DNA of 64,000 nucleotides from the NCBI GenBank assembly GCA_024305745.1, contig JAHRBS010000011.1, forward strand, positions 806,001 to 870,000. The letters are read 5' to 3'. Of the stretch, positions 1 through 12,174 are shown piece by piece. The notes below the pieces were generated by a model that was not told where the DNA came from, made no database searches, and was given only the letters and a program-made list of their open reading frames with translations. Origin of the DNA: Polyporus tsugae (Eukaryota; Basidiomycota; Agaricomycetes; Polyporales; Polyporaceae). Every line of letters starts with the position of its first letter. Within the stretch, counting starts at the first letter, position 1. A program made the position numbers and the translations under genes.

Positions 1-250
1 ATGATGCCTGGAAGTCCTCCTCCGTGCCTTCCCAAACCTCCTGATCCTGATCCTGATCCTCTGGCATGTTTTGGAATGTCTCACCCGTCGCCTCTTCCTC
101 CTGAACTGGACAATGGTGGACCCTTGTTAGAGGGCTTTCAGATAGAGTTGTGTCTGACTCGCGGAACATATGGTGGTCCTCCAGTGAAGTGTCAAGTGAA
201 AGCGGATGGAGCAGCGGAGCGTGGAAGGAGAGATGTCGGACGTACATAAG
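1..250. other. unassigned low-complexity coding-like edge
   Basis: The left edge is open in several frames and holds a short CCTGAT repeat near position 45. On the plus strand it reads as a Pro/Asp-rich tail that stops at 247-249; on the minus strand the same stretch reads as an acidic Glu/Asp/Gln-rich segment. Neither matches a family I recognise. A gene or retroelement end running in from the left is possible but unproven. Confidence 0.2.
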
Positions 251-1690
251 TACTTATGTAAGTGAACGGAGAACGGATAATGGATAATAAGTAACGGATA
301 ACACCAACACGGATGGGATAAGACCGACTACGCTACGTATAGCAGCTCAGGTAAGTAAGCTAACGATTAGCTAATATTACACTACCCTCGTTTCGGCGGG
401 CGCCAGAGTGCGTCTGGATAATATCTTCTCCTTGATCCACTGTTTCGAAGCGCAGTATGTTTAACACCTATGCTCGACATAACACAATTTACCTTGGCTG
501 ATCAACACACAATGACGAATGTATAGCCTAGCGGCATCTGTCCTTGACGTTTTGTCAACATGGTGTCCTCCGCCTCCACTTCTCCGTTGGCTGTTGTCGT
601 CCCGCCGACCATCCTTTGCGGCGGCAGCATCGTCATCGAGGTCTGCATTAAGCGGAGTGGAGATATACATACGTGCGTTCTCTCCTCTCCTCTACTTCTC
701 CACCATCTCTTCTCCCAGGACCTCACCTTATTCATCGATAGACGCGTCCGACGGAATAAGCACCCCCGCGAAGAGAAACATCAGATAGCGGAGGAGAAGA
801 TCCGCAAGGGCATCTGGCACGGGATGGCGCGCGTCATAGTGTGCGTCTTCCCTCGTCTTGCGCCTCCAACGCACCTCCTCATGTGTGCCATGGCTGGATT
901 AGGTGTCGATCCCAAACGTCCCCGTCTTCCCGCTGTTCAACCCGCTCCCGCTCCTCATCACGATCATGACGAGGACTGGAGGAGACCAGGGAGTGGAGGG
1001 AGGGGAGGGGAGATGGGACGATGGGTGCAGCGCACGAGCTTCTCGTCCACGTTCATGCCCCCGACGTCTGGTGCGCCGACCGTGGTGGTCAACGTACGTA
1101 CTGTTTCCGTGTCCTGTTCCGTTGACGGTGGGAGACGGCGCATGCTGACCTGACACCTTCGTTTCATATGGTAGTACTACCTATCGCTGAACGTGCCGTT
1201 CGGGCAACGACATTACCTTGAAGGTCCCCGTGACGATCACCTCGGGGCTGAACTGGCCCTGCTTCAAGTCCGAGCCCGTGTCCTAGTCTCGATCCCCGGG
1301 ACAGCCGAAGTCCGAGCTGCAAGCTGTTGGTGTCGGTGATAACGCGAAATCGGACGCACCGGCCACGACTACCGAGGGCTATTCGCCGACGCGCGACCTG
1401 ACTCTGCCGCTATAGGCATCCTTCCTGGTTCTCTCGATGGCTGTCGGTCTGAGGCTGACGAATGCGGATGATGCAGACAATATTGGAAGGCGGAAGGAAA
1501 GTCTTGGTTCGCCGTATCCTGTCGAAAGATGAATACGTCTTCGGAATACTGGTGCTCGATTTCTCTTCGCGGGGATGGCACCACCACGGTGTTCAGTCCC
1601 GTCCTCATCTCTTCAAGCATGTCGTCGAGCTCTGGATCCGGTGCGAGCAGGCAGCCGTACTCTGCCCACATCTCGACCAGGCAATTTCCA
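250..1690. other. no confident gene
   Basis: This stretch has no convincing gene. A short plus-strand run near 1200-1290 (residues NDITLKVPVTITSG) has the look of a beta-strand arrestin-type segment, but it is isolated and ends in a stop. An Arg/Pro-rich open frame at 560-1150 is probably spurious. Confidence 0.3.
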
Positions 1691-1695
1691 AGACC

Positions 1696-3408
1696 ATGTC
1701 GCGCAAACAGATTAAGCAGGTTACGGACTGCAGTATCGGGCAGGTGAAGAAGTTCAGCAACACGGTGGTTGAGGTGAAGATCTGCGACCCGAAAGGCGCG
1801 GATCCCGTGTTCGTCGACCTCCCTGGTACATACTCATCTCTTAGAATGGTTGTTTGATACCCAGTGTGATTGAGTTAGACCGTGGTGTAGGACTCATCTC
1901 GAACAGGACGAGGATGTCGTGAACCAGGTCGAGAACATGGTCAAGCAGTACATTTCACTTCCCTCCACAATCATTCTGGTCACAGTCCCAGCTGAAGGTG
2001 CGTTTGTTCGCTCTCTCGCGGTCACATATCGAGTCCTCGCGGTCACAATGCCGTCAGACGACCTGGAGAACCAGAAGGCCATGAAGCTCGCAAAGGAGGC
2101 GGACCCGAACGGCGAGCGCACCATCGGTGAGAACTTCTCTGCGCTTTCCATTCCCTGCCCACGATCACGCTCACCGTACGTTTCAGGCGTGGTGACCAAA
2201 GTGGACAAGATTGGCGCGGGCGAAACTGGCAGACAGAAGTCGTGGAAGGATATCTTCGAAGGCCGCGCGCGGGACCACAGGCTCCGTCTCGGATACTACG
2301 CCGTCCGCCCCCCCACCGACGAGGACTGCGCGCGGAACGTCAGCCCTGCCAAGATGCGGGAGCAGGCCGCGCACGTATTCGACACAGTCGCCTCCTGGAG
2401 GGATCTCAAGGCGCTCCCGGGTCCGACTCGGCCTGGGGTGGAAGCATTGATCCGCGACATCAGCCCGCTCCTCATGCGCATGCTCATCGATGCGTGAGTG
2501 CTTCCTCCCCGCGCGTCTCCCTCTGTCCGAGTCTGGTGCTCACGTTGCCGACCAGAATCCCCCGGCTGAAGACCGCCGTCGACCAGCTCCTCGCCGCATG
2601 TCTCGCCGATCTCGCCCGGCTCCCCGCGCGCCAGGAGATGGACAGCGCTGCGGAGCTGGTGCAGCTCGTCTTCAAGTTCTGCGAGGCGGTCAAGCAGATG
2701 GTGGACGGCGCAAGCGACGACAAGTCGTTCGTGCACAGGAGCATCGAGGACTACCGCAACTTGAAGGTCGCCGTCCGCGCGACCGCCCCCGACTTCAGGC
2801 CGCCGGAGCCGCGCTCTCAGCAACGCGAGAACGACTTCTCGACCTCGGTTCTGAGTGGGGTGGCTGCACGTTCGCGGTCTGCATCGGTGAGCAGCAGCGG
2901 AGTCTCTGAAGAGCCAGACTGAGAGGCAGCTGTAATGGGCGTGCTGGACGTGAGGTGGGTGATCAAAGAGTAAGTGGCTACTAGTAGTACAACATCTCAA
3001 TGAATACGTCTCATTGAAAGCGTCGCGAGTACAGGTCGACGGGCTGGGAGCTTCCGCACAACGTACCGTACTTGGCGAAGATGCGGCTCATTCGGGAATT
3101 CGTTCGGCGCTGGACAGACCCTCGAAGATGTGCTTCGCGGGCATTCGGAACCTCGTGGAGACGCACGTACGACGGGTTGGTCCCGCAGCACTTTGATCAG
3201 TTCCCGCTCCTCAATCAGTTTGTCGTGTAAGTCATACATCCCGGGTGCTCGTCCTCGCTGTACGCTCACCCAATGCATTTTCCTTTGCTGTGCAGCACGC
3301 AACTGCGGGAGAACATCGAGAACCACCTCAAATCCTCCGAGGTTGTCGTGCGGCAGGTGTTGGGGCGCGGACGTGAGGTATGGGCCGCCAATATGGTTCT
3401 GTCGGTAG
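1696..3408 (+). pseudogene. dynamin-like GTPase, 5'-truncated and frameshifted
   Basis: Remnant of a dynamin-family large GTPase (membrane fission or remodelling). Visible in order: the G3 motif DLPG near 1820, the segment AEDDLENQKAMKLAKEADP after a clean intron at 1998-2057, the G4 motif TKVDKI after an intron at 2127-2186, and stalk helices from 2187 to about 3400, with introns at 2494-2555 and about 3230-3296. The P-loop that should lie about 40 residues before G3 is not found upstream. One-base frame changes break the protein near 1903 and again near 3118 and 3167, where the last two cancel each other. I therefore call it a pseudogene; the family assignment is firm, the exact ends are not. 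Confidence 0.7.
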
Positions 3409-5199
3409 GACAGAGGTGCACCTAGATCTATGGTGAAGACAATGAGGCTAATAATTAGCAGTCCAGACGTGATAGATCAGACAAACGAGGATTGCGCTCG
3501 GATGTGCCACTGCCGTCAACGACGGTTGAACGTGGACGATGTGGCGTTTCAGACTCCGATGTGCCACAATGGTCCCCGGCGCTCTCTTGAGCTGGAGTCC
3601 GACTCTCAACCACCTGCAACTGCGCTTTCAACGTAGTCATTGATCAACGTTTCAACTTGCATTCCATTCGACACTCTACAAGCTCTGGAGCATCACCGTA
3701 CGTGGTCCATTCAATCTCTGCTTTTCCTTTCTGACGACTCGTGTCGGTGTCAGTTTTACGCCGGGTCTATTACCGAAACGATTACCGGCTTGGTAGTCCA
3801 CTGATCTAACACGAACGAGTATGAATCGGATGTCAGGGTTTTGAAGAAGATTTAGGTGAGGGGGCCACAAAGATGGAGAACGAAACTTCCAGGAAAGCAC
3901 GTCCGAGTGAGTGCCAGTATCCTCTGTCATTCCGGCTGCAGGGACCCTATCGCCGCCCCAAGGTCACAACGCGCCAAGCCGCCCGCGGTCGGCCGGCTGT
4001 GGCATTCTAGACAGTTTTCGTCGCTGAAGAAAGTCGCTGATGGGCATGGTTGGTCTTTGTCATGGCGGACCTACCCTCGGACCTGCACTTCGTGCACGCA
4101 CAAGGCATGTATCACGTCCATCATGATATGGGATTTGGTTTTGCGGCTGAGGTTATATCCGCTTGGCATTTCCCTCTGTTGCAGGCCCTCCCCTGGCGGT
4201 CGGGCCCTCCGTAGACGCGCGCGACCTGCGCGATGGCGCGGACCACTGGCAGGTATGTATCCGTGACTTCTGCCCAAATCCAGGCGTTTTGGGCCGAGGA
4301 TATGCTCTGACGGACCTTGGTTGCACCGTAGTGGCGGCGATTACGAACCGATTGCGAACTATGTACATCCCGCGTGGCAGATACCCGATTCTCCGCGGCG
4401 CATCGGACGTTGGACACCATCAAGTTTTCATCGGTGCGTCAAGTCAAAATTTTGCCGTCGCCCGCATTCTTGCTGGCAGATCATGGGTGGAGATACTTGC
4501 CGTTTGCTCATGCTCCATCCTATCCAGCAATTGACAAGCGCACATTCGACCCTGCAGTTCCTTGGGCGAGTTCTCGACGTCCAGGTGTGTTCACGTGCTG
4601 GAAATAAGCAGGTATATGTGCTTACCTGGGGCGGGCGCACAGGCATTTGAAGTAAGCAGAAATGGCATCCTCGCCAAATACTCCAACGACAGGCCCTTGG
4701 CGACATTCACATCGTCTACGGTAGGTCTCATTTTTCGCTTGTTTTTAACGTCAGTCTGGTGACGACCATGTACACGTAGGCACTCACCAGCGACATGCTC
4801 CACATCTGCATTCATTCAATGGGGAGTCGCCTTCTCCTTTACCCACCGCATCACGAGGAGCTGCTCGTGGTCTGTTCTGCAGCGCGCGTGGGCCAAGTTT
4901 GGCCCAACGCTCTAACCCTAAGACCTAAGGCTTAGTCCCAAGATACGGTAAGGCAAAATACCGCTCATCCCCTTCCGTCCGCATTCCCAACAAGTTCGGT
5001 ATCTCCGGTCCGTCCTCGTGTTCCTCTGCCTCTCTCTGCTCTCCTTGTGTCCCTCACGAACCTTTTTGTTTCCTTCAGCAGATGACAAGTCGTGAACTCG
5101 GCCGTGAGCACTGCGGTATTGGGTACACCTACCGCGGAGATCCATGCATCTCGTCCAAGCGTCGACTGACTACATTAGTTCAAACCCGTGGAGGCACGA
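3409..5199. other. no confident gene
   Basis: Several plus-strand frames between 4060 and 4880 look weakly protein-like (for example LLADHGWRYLPFAHAPSY near 4480 and a run with RLLLYPPHHEELL near 4840), separated by possible short introns. I recognise no family and cannot join them into one model. This could be a decayed gene. Confidence 0.25.
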
Positions 5200-5207
5200 C
5201 TACCGGC

Positions 5208-6328
5208 TAGTGTTGCCGTGGGGTGGAGTACTCCGGAGTAGACCACGGCGCGACTCCGTTGCACTCCAGGAGAAAGGAATCAGGAATCACTCAGAGTGAC
5301 AGATGGAGCCGATACGGATCTCCATTAGGCGCTTATGTGCTACACGGCGCGAGGGTACTGTACGGTCGCGCGAAGAGTCCTTTCCTCGCGATTCACGCGC
5401 GCGACCTGGCACATATCCCTTTGACGCACTTTTAACATCACTCTCTTGCTTGAGGCTGATACATGGCCTATACACAGTGGCCTTGCAGCACAGACTCCCT
5501 CTCTCAAAGTACTGTCCACTTGCCACCCTCCCTTCGTTTCACAACACTGCCCCTAGGGGGGAATCAGACAAGGAGTCAAGACTCGAAGCTTCGACCTTTG
5601 CATATAATATCACTACTGAAGCTTTACAGGTGGTGGAGGATGAGCTCGAGAGGTATTTCGCTTAGGCCCGAAGACTCGCGCAGCCGGACTTGGATATCCT
5701 TGACTATCGAAAGGTATGGTGCTATTTGACCTTGCACACAAGAGGCACTAACCCTCTTCCGACTCTACAAAATCACTGTCACTACGCTCACCTTCCAGGC
5801 GTCATCCGTGACATCTGAGCGAGTATTTTCCTCAAGCAAAGAGACAGACACGCTACATTGCTTGAAGCTGGGTGGGAATACTATGGAGATGTTGCAGGTG
5901 GTCAAATACTAGTACTCTCTACGCTTTCGACAGCAGGAGAGCGATCCCAGACGGAGTGTTTATAGCGCGAGAGGATGATCTCGCAGACGAGTCGGACAGT
6001 GAGACCTAATAATGGTTTTATCGCACAGTTGAAGGCAGAGGGATGTGAACTATGGTTATTGGTGTTACTGTACTACTATGAACGTCGACGTCATGCCGCG
6101 ACTCCTTCGCGCGCACCTCGAGTCTCGCGTCCACCACCCGGTCGCGCGCGCGCGCGCAACACACCTTCAAGCGCTTTCTTGTCCAGTGCTAGCGTTCCCG
6201 ACCTTCCATACATAGGAAGCGCGGTTGCTCACATAATCCACTCCGTCACACTCCAGGATGACTGGAGTGCATCGGAGTCGCTAGCCGACACCCCAGAGCG
6301 ACTCCGACTCCACCCCACGGCATCACTA
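5208..6328 (+). mobile_element. hAT-type DNA transposon, degraded
   Basis: A 1,121-base element with imperfect terminal inverted repeats of about 22 bases, starting TAGTGTTGCCGTGGGG on the left and TAGTGATGCCGTGGGG on the complement of the right end. It is flanked by an exact 8-base direct repeat, CTACCGGC, at 5200-5207 and 6329-6336, the target-site duplication length of hAT elements. Inside lies a broken hAT transposase C-terminus, which gives the orientation. The ends are well preserved but the element is too short and too broken to move by itself. Confidence 0.88.
5596..6006 (+). pseudogene. hAT transposase C-terminal remnant
   Basis: Pieces of the hAT dimerisation region are readable in shifting frames: VVEDELERYFA followed by a stop near 5660, then QASSVTSERVFSSSKETDTL near 5800-5850, NTMEMLQVVKY near 5885-5912, and an acidic tail EDDLADESDSET ending in TAA at about 6009. 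The order matches the C-terminus of fungal hAT transposases (the SSxxSERVFS core). Frame changes and stops separate the pieces, and the N-terminal zinc finger and most of the catalytic domain are absent. Confidence 0.75.
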
Positions 6329-6956
6329 CTACCGGCTGGCGGAGTCAACTTGCTCACTCGCGAGGGACTCGTACACGACATTCATCCCGCCCCGCCATCG
6401 CGGTCTCGATTGTGTCGGGGACTTAGGATCTCCGCCTCAGAAGATCCAGACGGTCGGTCATACACGCGCTCGTGCGAGACCTCGCGTTGCGGCTACTGTA
6501 CATCAAGTGCGTCCTCATTAATCGCACACATTTAGGAAAACGCTCAGTTTCCCTCTCAGTTGCAGTCACACGGACAATTGACAGCCTGAGTGGCCAGGTA
6601 CACGACGCCGTAAATCCGATCCGGACGTGGAAACGCCTCAACTCGCGATCATCCGAGGCGAAGTAGCGTCCGCCAACGCCTTCTGCGCCGCGTCCGTGCC
6701 CTCGCTCGGCGGCGTGAGCCCAATCTCTACGTGGCGCGCCGCGCACATCAGGCCGAGCGCGTGCAGCCCGCGCACGAACCCGCGGGGCAGGAAGAATCTG
6801 TACAGTTGGTTCGTGCGGTTCGCCTCGCGCGCGAGGACGAGCACGGCGACGTCAAAAACACTAGTCTTGGCACGGACGGGCCTAGACGTAGAGCTCTGCC
6901 ATGTCGAAAACGCGCGCACGAGGTCGCACACGCTGTTCCTAACAAGCCGCCTGCAG
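6329..6956. other. no confident gene
   Basis: After the hAT target-site copy there is a GC-rich stretch open in several frames. The minus strand between 6640 and 6900 reads as a helix-like segment (for example HALGLMCAARHVEIGL) without recognisable motif. It is not part of the P450 that follows. Confidence 0.25.
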
Positions 6957-7353
6957 CGTGCTGCCCCCGGGCACGAGCATCTGGCCCCACATCTACTCGC
7001 ACCACCTCGACCCGCGCAACTTCGCCCCGTACACCGCCGAGTTCTGGTCCGAGCGCTGGCTCCTCGCGGCGGGCGACCTTTCTCCGTCTGACCCGTCCGC
7101 GCGGGGCGTGTCCCCGTCATCGCCCGAGTTCAGGCACGACGAGGCGGGGTTCATCCCGTTCTCGAGCGGGCCGATGAACTGCGTGGGCAAGTCGCTCGCG
7201 ATGCAGGAGATGCGGATGGTCCTGTGTGCGTTCTTGCAGAAGTTCAGGATGACGGCGAAGGAGGGCTGGGACGCGAGGGCGTACGAGGGGAACTACCGCG
7301 ACTACTTCACGGCGCAGCGGCCGGAGCTGCCGGTTGTGCTTCAGGTGCGGTAG
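6957..7353 (+). pseudogene. orphan 3' exon of a cytochrome P450
   Basis: One exon of about 131 residues starting after an apparent splice acceptor (CTGCAG at 6951-6956) and ending at TAG 7351-7353. It carries the last part of a P450: a PERW-like position changed to SERW, and the haem-binding signature FSSGPMNCVGK with its cysteine ligand, followed by the conserved C-terminal helix and strand. No I-helix, ExxR motif or N-terminal anchor is found upstream in 7 kb. It resembles the last exon of the P450 at 17.9-20.0 kb over its whole length and is probably a duplicated fragment from that subfamily. Confidence 0.8.
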
Positions 7354-9769
7354 GTCGTCTTGGGAGGAGGATGGGGATGGGGAGAGTGTAGAATTATTTG
7401 GTGCGTCGAGGGTGTTCGCTTTCATTCTTGCTTCCTGCGCGCTGTGGTTGACGCAGACAACAGATCATTCGACTTCTTACCACCCGATGTAACCGGCTGA
7501 GGAGTACGTGTAGGGACACCCACTTCGCTCAGTCTCGCACGGCACCTTCATGGTGCGGTCGCTGGCAGCATTTCGGCCGGCCGTACATTCTCGCGAATGT
7601 GTTCCAATGTTCCGTCTTAATCTACCCTCTTCTGTTTGGTATACCACGTTTGACGACAATCTACCAGATCACCTTCTGCAGTGTCTGACCCGCACAGTTA
7701 TCATGAGCTCCAGGTGTCATATCGCCGCCCGTCAACCGGCGCTGACACAGTACTCCCGGGTTGCATCAGTCTATAGTGCCGGTGGGTGGTCCACAGATAC
7801 ATCCGCGGGCTGATTTTGAAGCTAGATTGCCAAGAAACGACAGGATACAACGCGGCTTGCGCTCGAGTGACAATGCGTCTTGCGTGGTTTCGGGTTGGCA
7901 CATATGCCTAGTACATCGAGGCATCTGCTTTAGGACCTCGATCACAACCGTACAGATCGACTCGCTTCGAACGCACCACTTTTATCGTTGCCGACCACCG
8001 TCCCATCCTCTCGGCGGCGGGTGTATTACGGGCTATTACAGGCTTGAGCACCGTTGAGCACCGTTGACGACACCCACCGGCGCCCCGGAGTCCTCTAGAC
8101 CGGCATGATCCATTCTGAAGTCTCGATACATCTCAGCGAAGGGATGGCGAATGGTGGCGATTGCTCGGAGAAGAAGTGCTATTCGGCTTGAATACGACTG
8201 TACATGTCGATGGGTCGTAACGCGTGAATTGTTCAGGTTATGCAAGACGAAGGGGCCTTACCTTACTCTCCGACCAAACTGCGAGGGCGAGTTCATGAGT
8301 TGGTACTGTTTGAGCGCGTGCTGAGTTCTTTGGACTGTGTACGAGAGCCATGAGGAGAATGGCGCCGAATGCCAACGCGAGGACGAGCGGAGGAAGAATA
8401 GTCTCAGTCACGGAGGGTCTCAAGAGCTAGCGTAAGCCAGAACAGGATCCATGAGCTTGAGCATCGTCGTCGGAAGAGCGCAAGATTTTTTACTTCGACT
8501 CGGACAAGATGGCGTCCCGGGAGGCGGGCCGCCCCCGCGCCGCGCGCGACCGAGACCCGGCGCCAAGGCAGCCCAGCAAGGTCACCCATCGTCTTGAGCT
8601 TGAACTTGAACTTGAAGCTCATCATATGTTCTCTACCGCTCGCTGTTGCTGATAAACTCACTGCATCAATTACACCCAGCTGGGCTCGCATCAAGGGTTC
8701 CGGAAGTGCGAGGCTCCCCCCAGTGCACCCTCCGCCATGCTCTCAAGTTCGTCATCCTGACTGGCACATCTGGACACGTCTGCGATTCACCACCGTCAAC
8801 CCTCTCTGTCTACCCTCTGGTGAGCTACCTACCCGGGACCGGTCGGATGCAAATTTCCCAAGCACTGGATAGCATTCATGTGCATTCCTGGTTCCTAGTA
8901 CCGGTACCAGTGACATCAAGTTCCTTCCTGAGTGGTACGGGGACGTCGGGCGCATCGGTATGTCGTCTTTTTTCTTTTCGTGTTTGTGAGAGGCGTGAGT
9001 GGCTCTTCGTCAGTGCGATGCCGGAAGGGTTTGCGGCGGCGGGGACGCTGTGCGATTGGACAAAGCACTTCTGTGACTCAAGTCCCCGTGCTATCCCCAA
9101 TGTGGGCTCGAGCTTGAGATTCGTCCATGATGGAGACGGTGTTGTGCCACTGCATATGGCCACCTGGTGTGCCTCATGGGCACGTCCGCAGTTTGAAGAA
9201 CTTGAACCTTCCGTTACGACAGCCATGTTGTCCGATCCTTGCCGACCGTTCAGAGTGTGGTGTCATTGGTGTACAAGTGAGGAATGAAATCTCGTGGCGT
9301 TGGCCAGAACGTACATATTACCGACGTCTGCGTATGCTATACCAATAACCTGTCTTTTTCACCCTGTCCTTGGTATACGCCTTCGCGCACGAAGCTCTGA
9401 CAGATCTCCCCCTACTTATAGCGTTTGACGCATACTGCCATCGCAAGGTACCGACATGTCACACCCCACACCCCTTTGTGTGCTGGTAAGCACCTCGACC
9501 GACTGTTCGAGAGGCTATAGATTCCAACGTGTTGATCGGGAGTTGACAGACATGTCCGTGCGTCGATTACAAGCCGTTGGTCACTGGAAGAATAGAAGGT
9601 GGCTGTGCAGGTTCAGGCGATCCGGAGGACGACGTCGACGTCTTGTGTAACATCTTGCCTCGGCCTGTCTTGTTCCACCGCACAAGACCGGGGTCCGAAG
9701 GATGCGATTTCAGTCAACCCTATCGCGCCTCCATGACTTAGACCCCTTCACCCATCGCGCCACTCCGAC
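7354..9769. other. no confident gene
   Basis: No gene model stands out. A minus-strand open frame at 8238-8423 begins with a hydrophobic segment that could be a signal anchor. At 8920-8980 the plus strand reads EWYGDVGRIG before a GT, reminiscent of the P450 segment YGDVVRIG, but nothing else supports a P450 here. Near 8048 a 10-base unit (GAGCACCGTT) is repeated twice in tandem. A GC-rich block near 8515-8570 is similar to one near 22815-22865. Confidence 0.25.
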
Positions 9770-11517
9770 ATGTCCTTCCGGGTCAACGTCTCCGCCTTCC
9801 ACGACCCCTCGTCCAACTTCACGATCCCGTACAATACATGGTATGATCTCTCGAACCAGCTCGCTACCCTCTTGAAGCTGGGCTTCCCGAGGCTGGAGAC
9901 TCAAATGGTCGCAACACTGCTAACTACGGTCTCCACGGGTGAGTCTTCAGCTGTAATCGTTCAACGGTACCCTTCCTAGCCTAAGGTCGAGCTCCAGCGG
10001 TGTACACGGCATGCGCTATCGCCGCTGCCAAAGCACTGATGTAAACCTCAGCTTCCTATCCCGCGCGTACCCATCATATTCACGACTTCTCTAGAGCAAA
10101 ATGGCTCAAGACTGTCGCAATGACTCTGCTCGCCGTCATCATCGTGATGTACGTCGGAGTGTTCGTGTACTGGGCCACCGTCCTCGCGGGGCAGTTTCGG
10201 ACGTTCCGCAAGCTTGCGGACAACTTGTCGACCACGTCTTCCCTCGTCTCGCCGCTAGACTGCTTCCTCATTCTCTCTGAGAAAGCCTCTGTGCAACTCC
10301 CTGCGCATTGTTCGACTATACCGGACGTGACCCAGTTCATTAACATCGAGCCGACATGGGACTTCACCCAGGAGTGCGCCGGGACGGTGGCGTTGGCTCT
10401 CAATGTGAGCGTTGTCGAGATGTTGCATGGAGTGGGACTGACGACTTGACAGGTGACGCTCGGGGACGCGATCGTGTGGTGGAGAGTCTGGGTCCTGTGG
10501 AACAGGAACCGGCTCATGCTCGTGCTCGTCACCGCTCTCCTCCTCGCTACGCTGAGTCCGTCTCCGTGTCCTAATTCATGCACGTTACCAGCGGAAACCG
10601 ACTTGTACTGCCAGGTTTTGGGATCACAGATCCTTCGTATACCTGCAGCGGAGCGTTGTCTTCTTTTCAGATCCTCGGTCCGAGTTACGGGTCCACGACT
10701 GTCACCGCCGTGGGCTCGCTGTTCACCAACAACGGGTTCGGGTTCATCGCCATCTGCCTTTCTCTATTCTCGAACACCACATCGACGTCGTTAGTGGGAT
10801 ACAGAGCATGGCGAGTTTCGCTCCAACCATCCGTCACGGCACGCCGCTAACTCATATCCAACAGGAAACATAGACGAGACACGCGCGTCCTGGGCGTAAC
10901 TAAGGTCGAGGGGCTCTTAACGCTCCTCATCGAGTCCGGCGTGGCTTACTGCGTGCTTTGGGTATGTCTTTTCTGCTCAGTCGCTCCATGCAAAAACTGA
11001 TTTGAGGGACCTTTATCCTCGGCTCCCAAATTGCGTGGATCGCGTCTCCGTCAAATCTCGGAGCGTCCAGTTGGTCGACCGGCATCGTCTACTTCACGCA
11101 AGGGTGTCTCATAGCATTCGTCGTACGTCGCCTCCCCATTTTCTCGCGTCTTCGTGCGTCGCTGATGACTCCGTCACGCAGGGCCTCTACCCAACCCTCA
11201 TCATCGCCCTCGTCGCGATGAACAAGTCCCGCGCCGAGAACCAATCGTCGGGATACTCGCTGCCCACCCCCGGGGGCACGTTCCCTCTCTCCCCGCTCAC
11301 GCCGCTAGCGCTCGGAGACGCGGATCTTACGCGCTCTGCGTGGAGTGCGGACTCGAGCACTATTGCCAGCCGCGCGCGCCGGCGTCCACAGCGTCCACTG
11401 CCTCCTGATCTGGATCCGTTCGCCAAGAACATTCCCTCTCGTGTTTCCACGCACATGAGTGAGGATACGGTGCATGACGGCGATGGTCTACTAGGGAAGG
11501 AGAGCTTTATGCTTTGA
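9770..11517 (+). CDS. multi-pass membrane protein, WRxxVLW family (copy A)
   Basis: Multi-exon gene for a predicted membrane protein of unknown function found widely in Agaricomycetes. The start ATG 9770 opens a short N-terminal exon; an exon after the acceptor at about 10094 holds a long hydrophobic helix (LLAVIIVMYVGVFVYW); the next has the family signature GDAIVWWRVWVLW; later exons carry further helices and the conserved end LYPTLIIALVAMNKS, followed by a soluble Ser/Pro-rich tail to the stop at 11515-11517. One intron after YRAW near 10808 appears to use a GC donor. About seven helices are plausible. It heads a cluster of three relatives. Exon borders around 10560-10610 are uncertain. 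Confidence 0.7.
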
Positions 11518-12174
11518 ATATTGTATCGTTCCCGCTGTAGCTAGTAGGAGTATCAGTCACACTCGGTTGCGTCTGTCTGTTGGGCCGGGGGTGATGCATG
11601 ATGTTTGGCGTCATCGGAACTAGTGTTGTTTGCGGTTGTTGTGGCAGATAAGGGATCGGTATTGCGCGTAATGCCGCGCCCCCGCCCATCGTCCTCCTTT
11701 GATCTCCTCTCGGAATAGTCTCAGTCGTGACTCGTGCATCCGTGATGAAAAGTACTAATCGTGGCCTTGGAACAAGATGCGTTACGGGACAAGTTACTGG
11801 GTACGTGCTTTCGGCTGCCTTGCACGGACGCGGCTTGACGAATCTGTGCTCTTCAGCTTCCGTTGGAGGCGGGATTCAGGATGCCGCAAAGGATTGTCGG
11901 ATAACAAGCGAGCTGGCAAATACGAATGCGAATGCGTTGCAACGGTTAGTCTAATCGCGATGTCAAATTTGGACAGAAGGTTGACGTGCCTCCTGTGCAA
12001 ATCGCGATGCGTCCACAATTACAAGGCTTCGGCTAATCCCAGTCGACGTCAACACGCAGATATATTGTAACATGTACCATGATGCAGGGACTTGGATAGC
12101 CGTTCTTCCCCCCGACTTTCCTCGCTAATCCCATCCCCGTCAGTCCTCGATTTCCACCCACCAGCATCGTCATC
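11518..12174. other. intergenic, nothing recognised
   Basis: Spacer between two related membrane-protein genes in the same direction. It should contain the terminator of the first and the promoter of the second, but I see no clear motif. Confidence 0.3.

Noticed and set aside
4900..4935. Telomere-like CCCTAA motif
   Set aside because: A single TAACCCTAA occurrence, not a tandem array.
8920..8983. P450 N-terminal exon (EWYGDVGRIG before a GT)
   Set aside because: Only ten residues match, and no neighbouring P450 segment is found.
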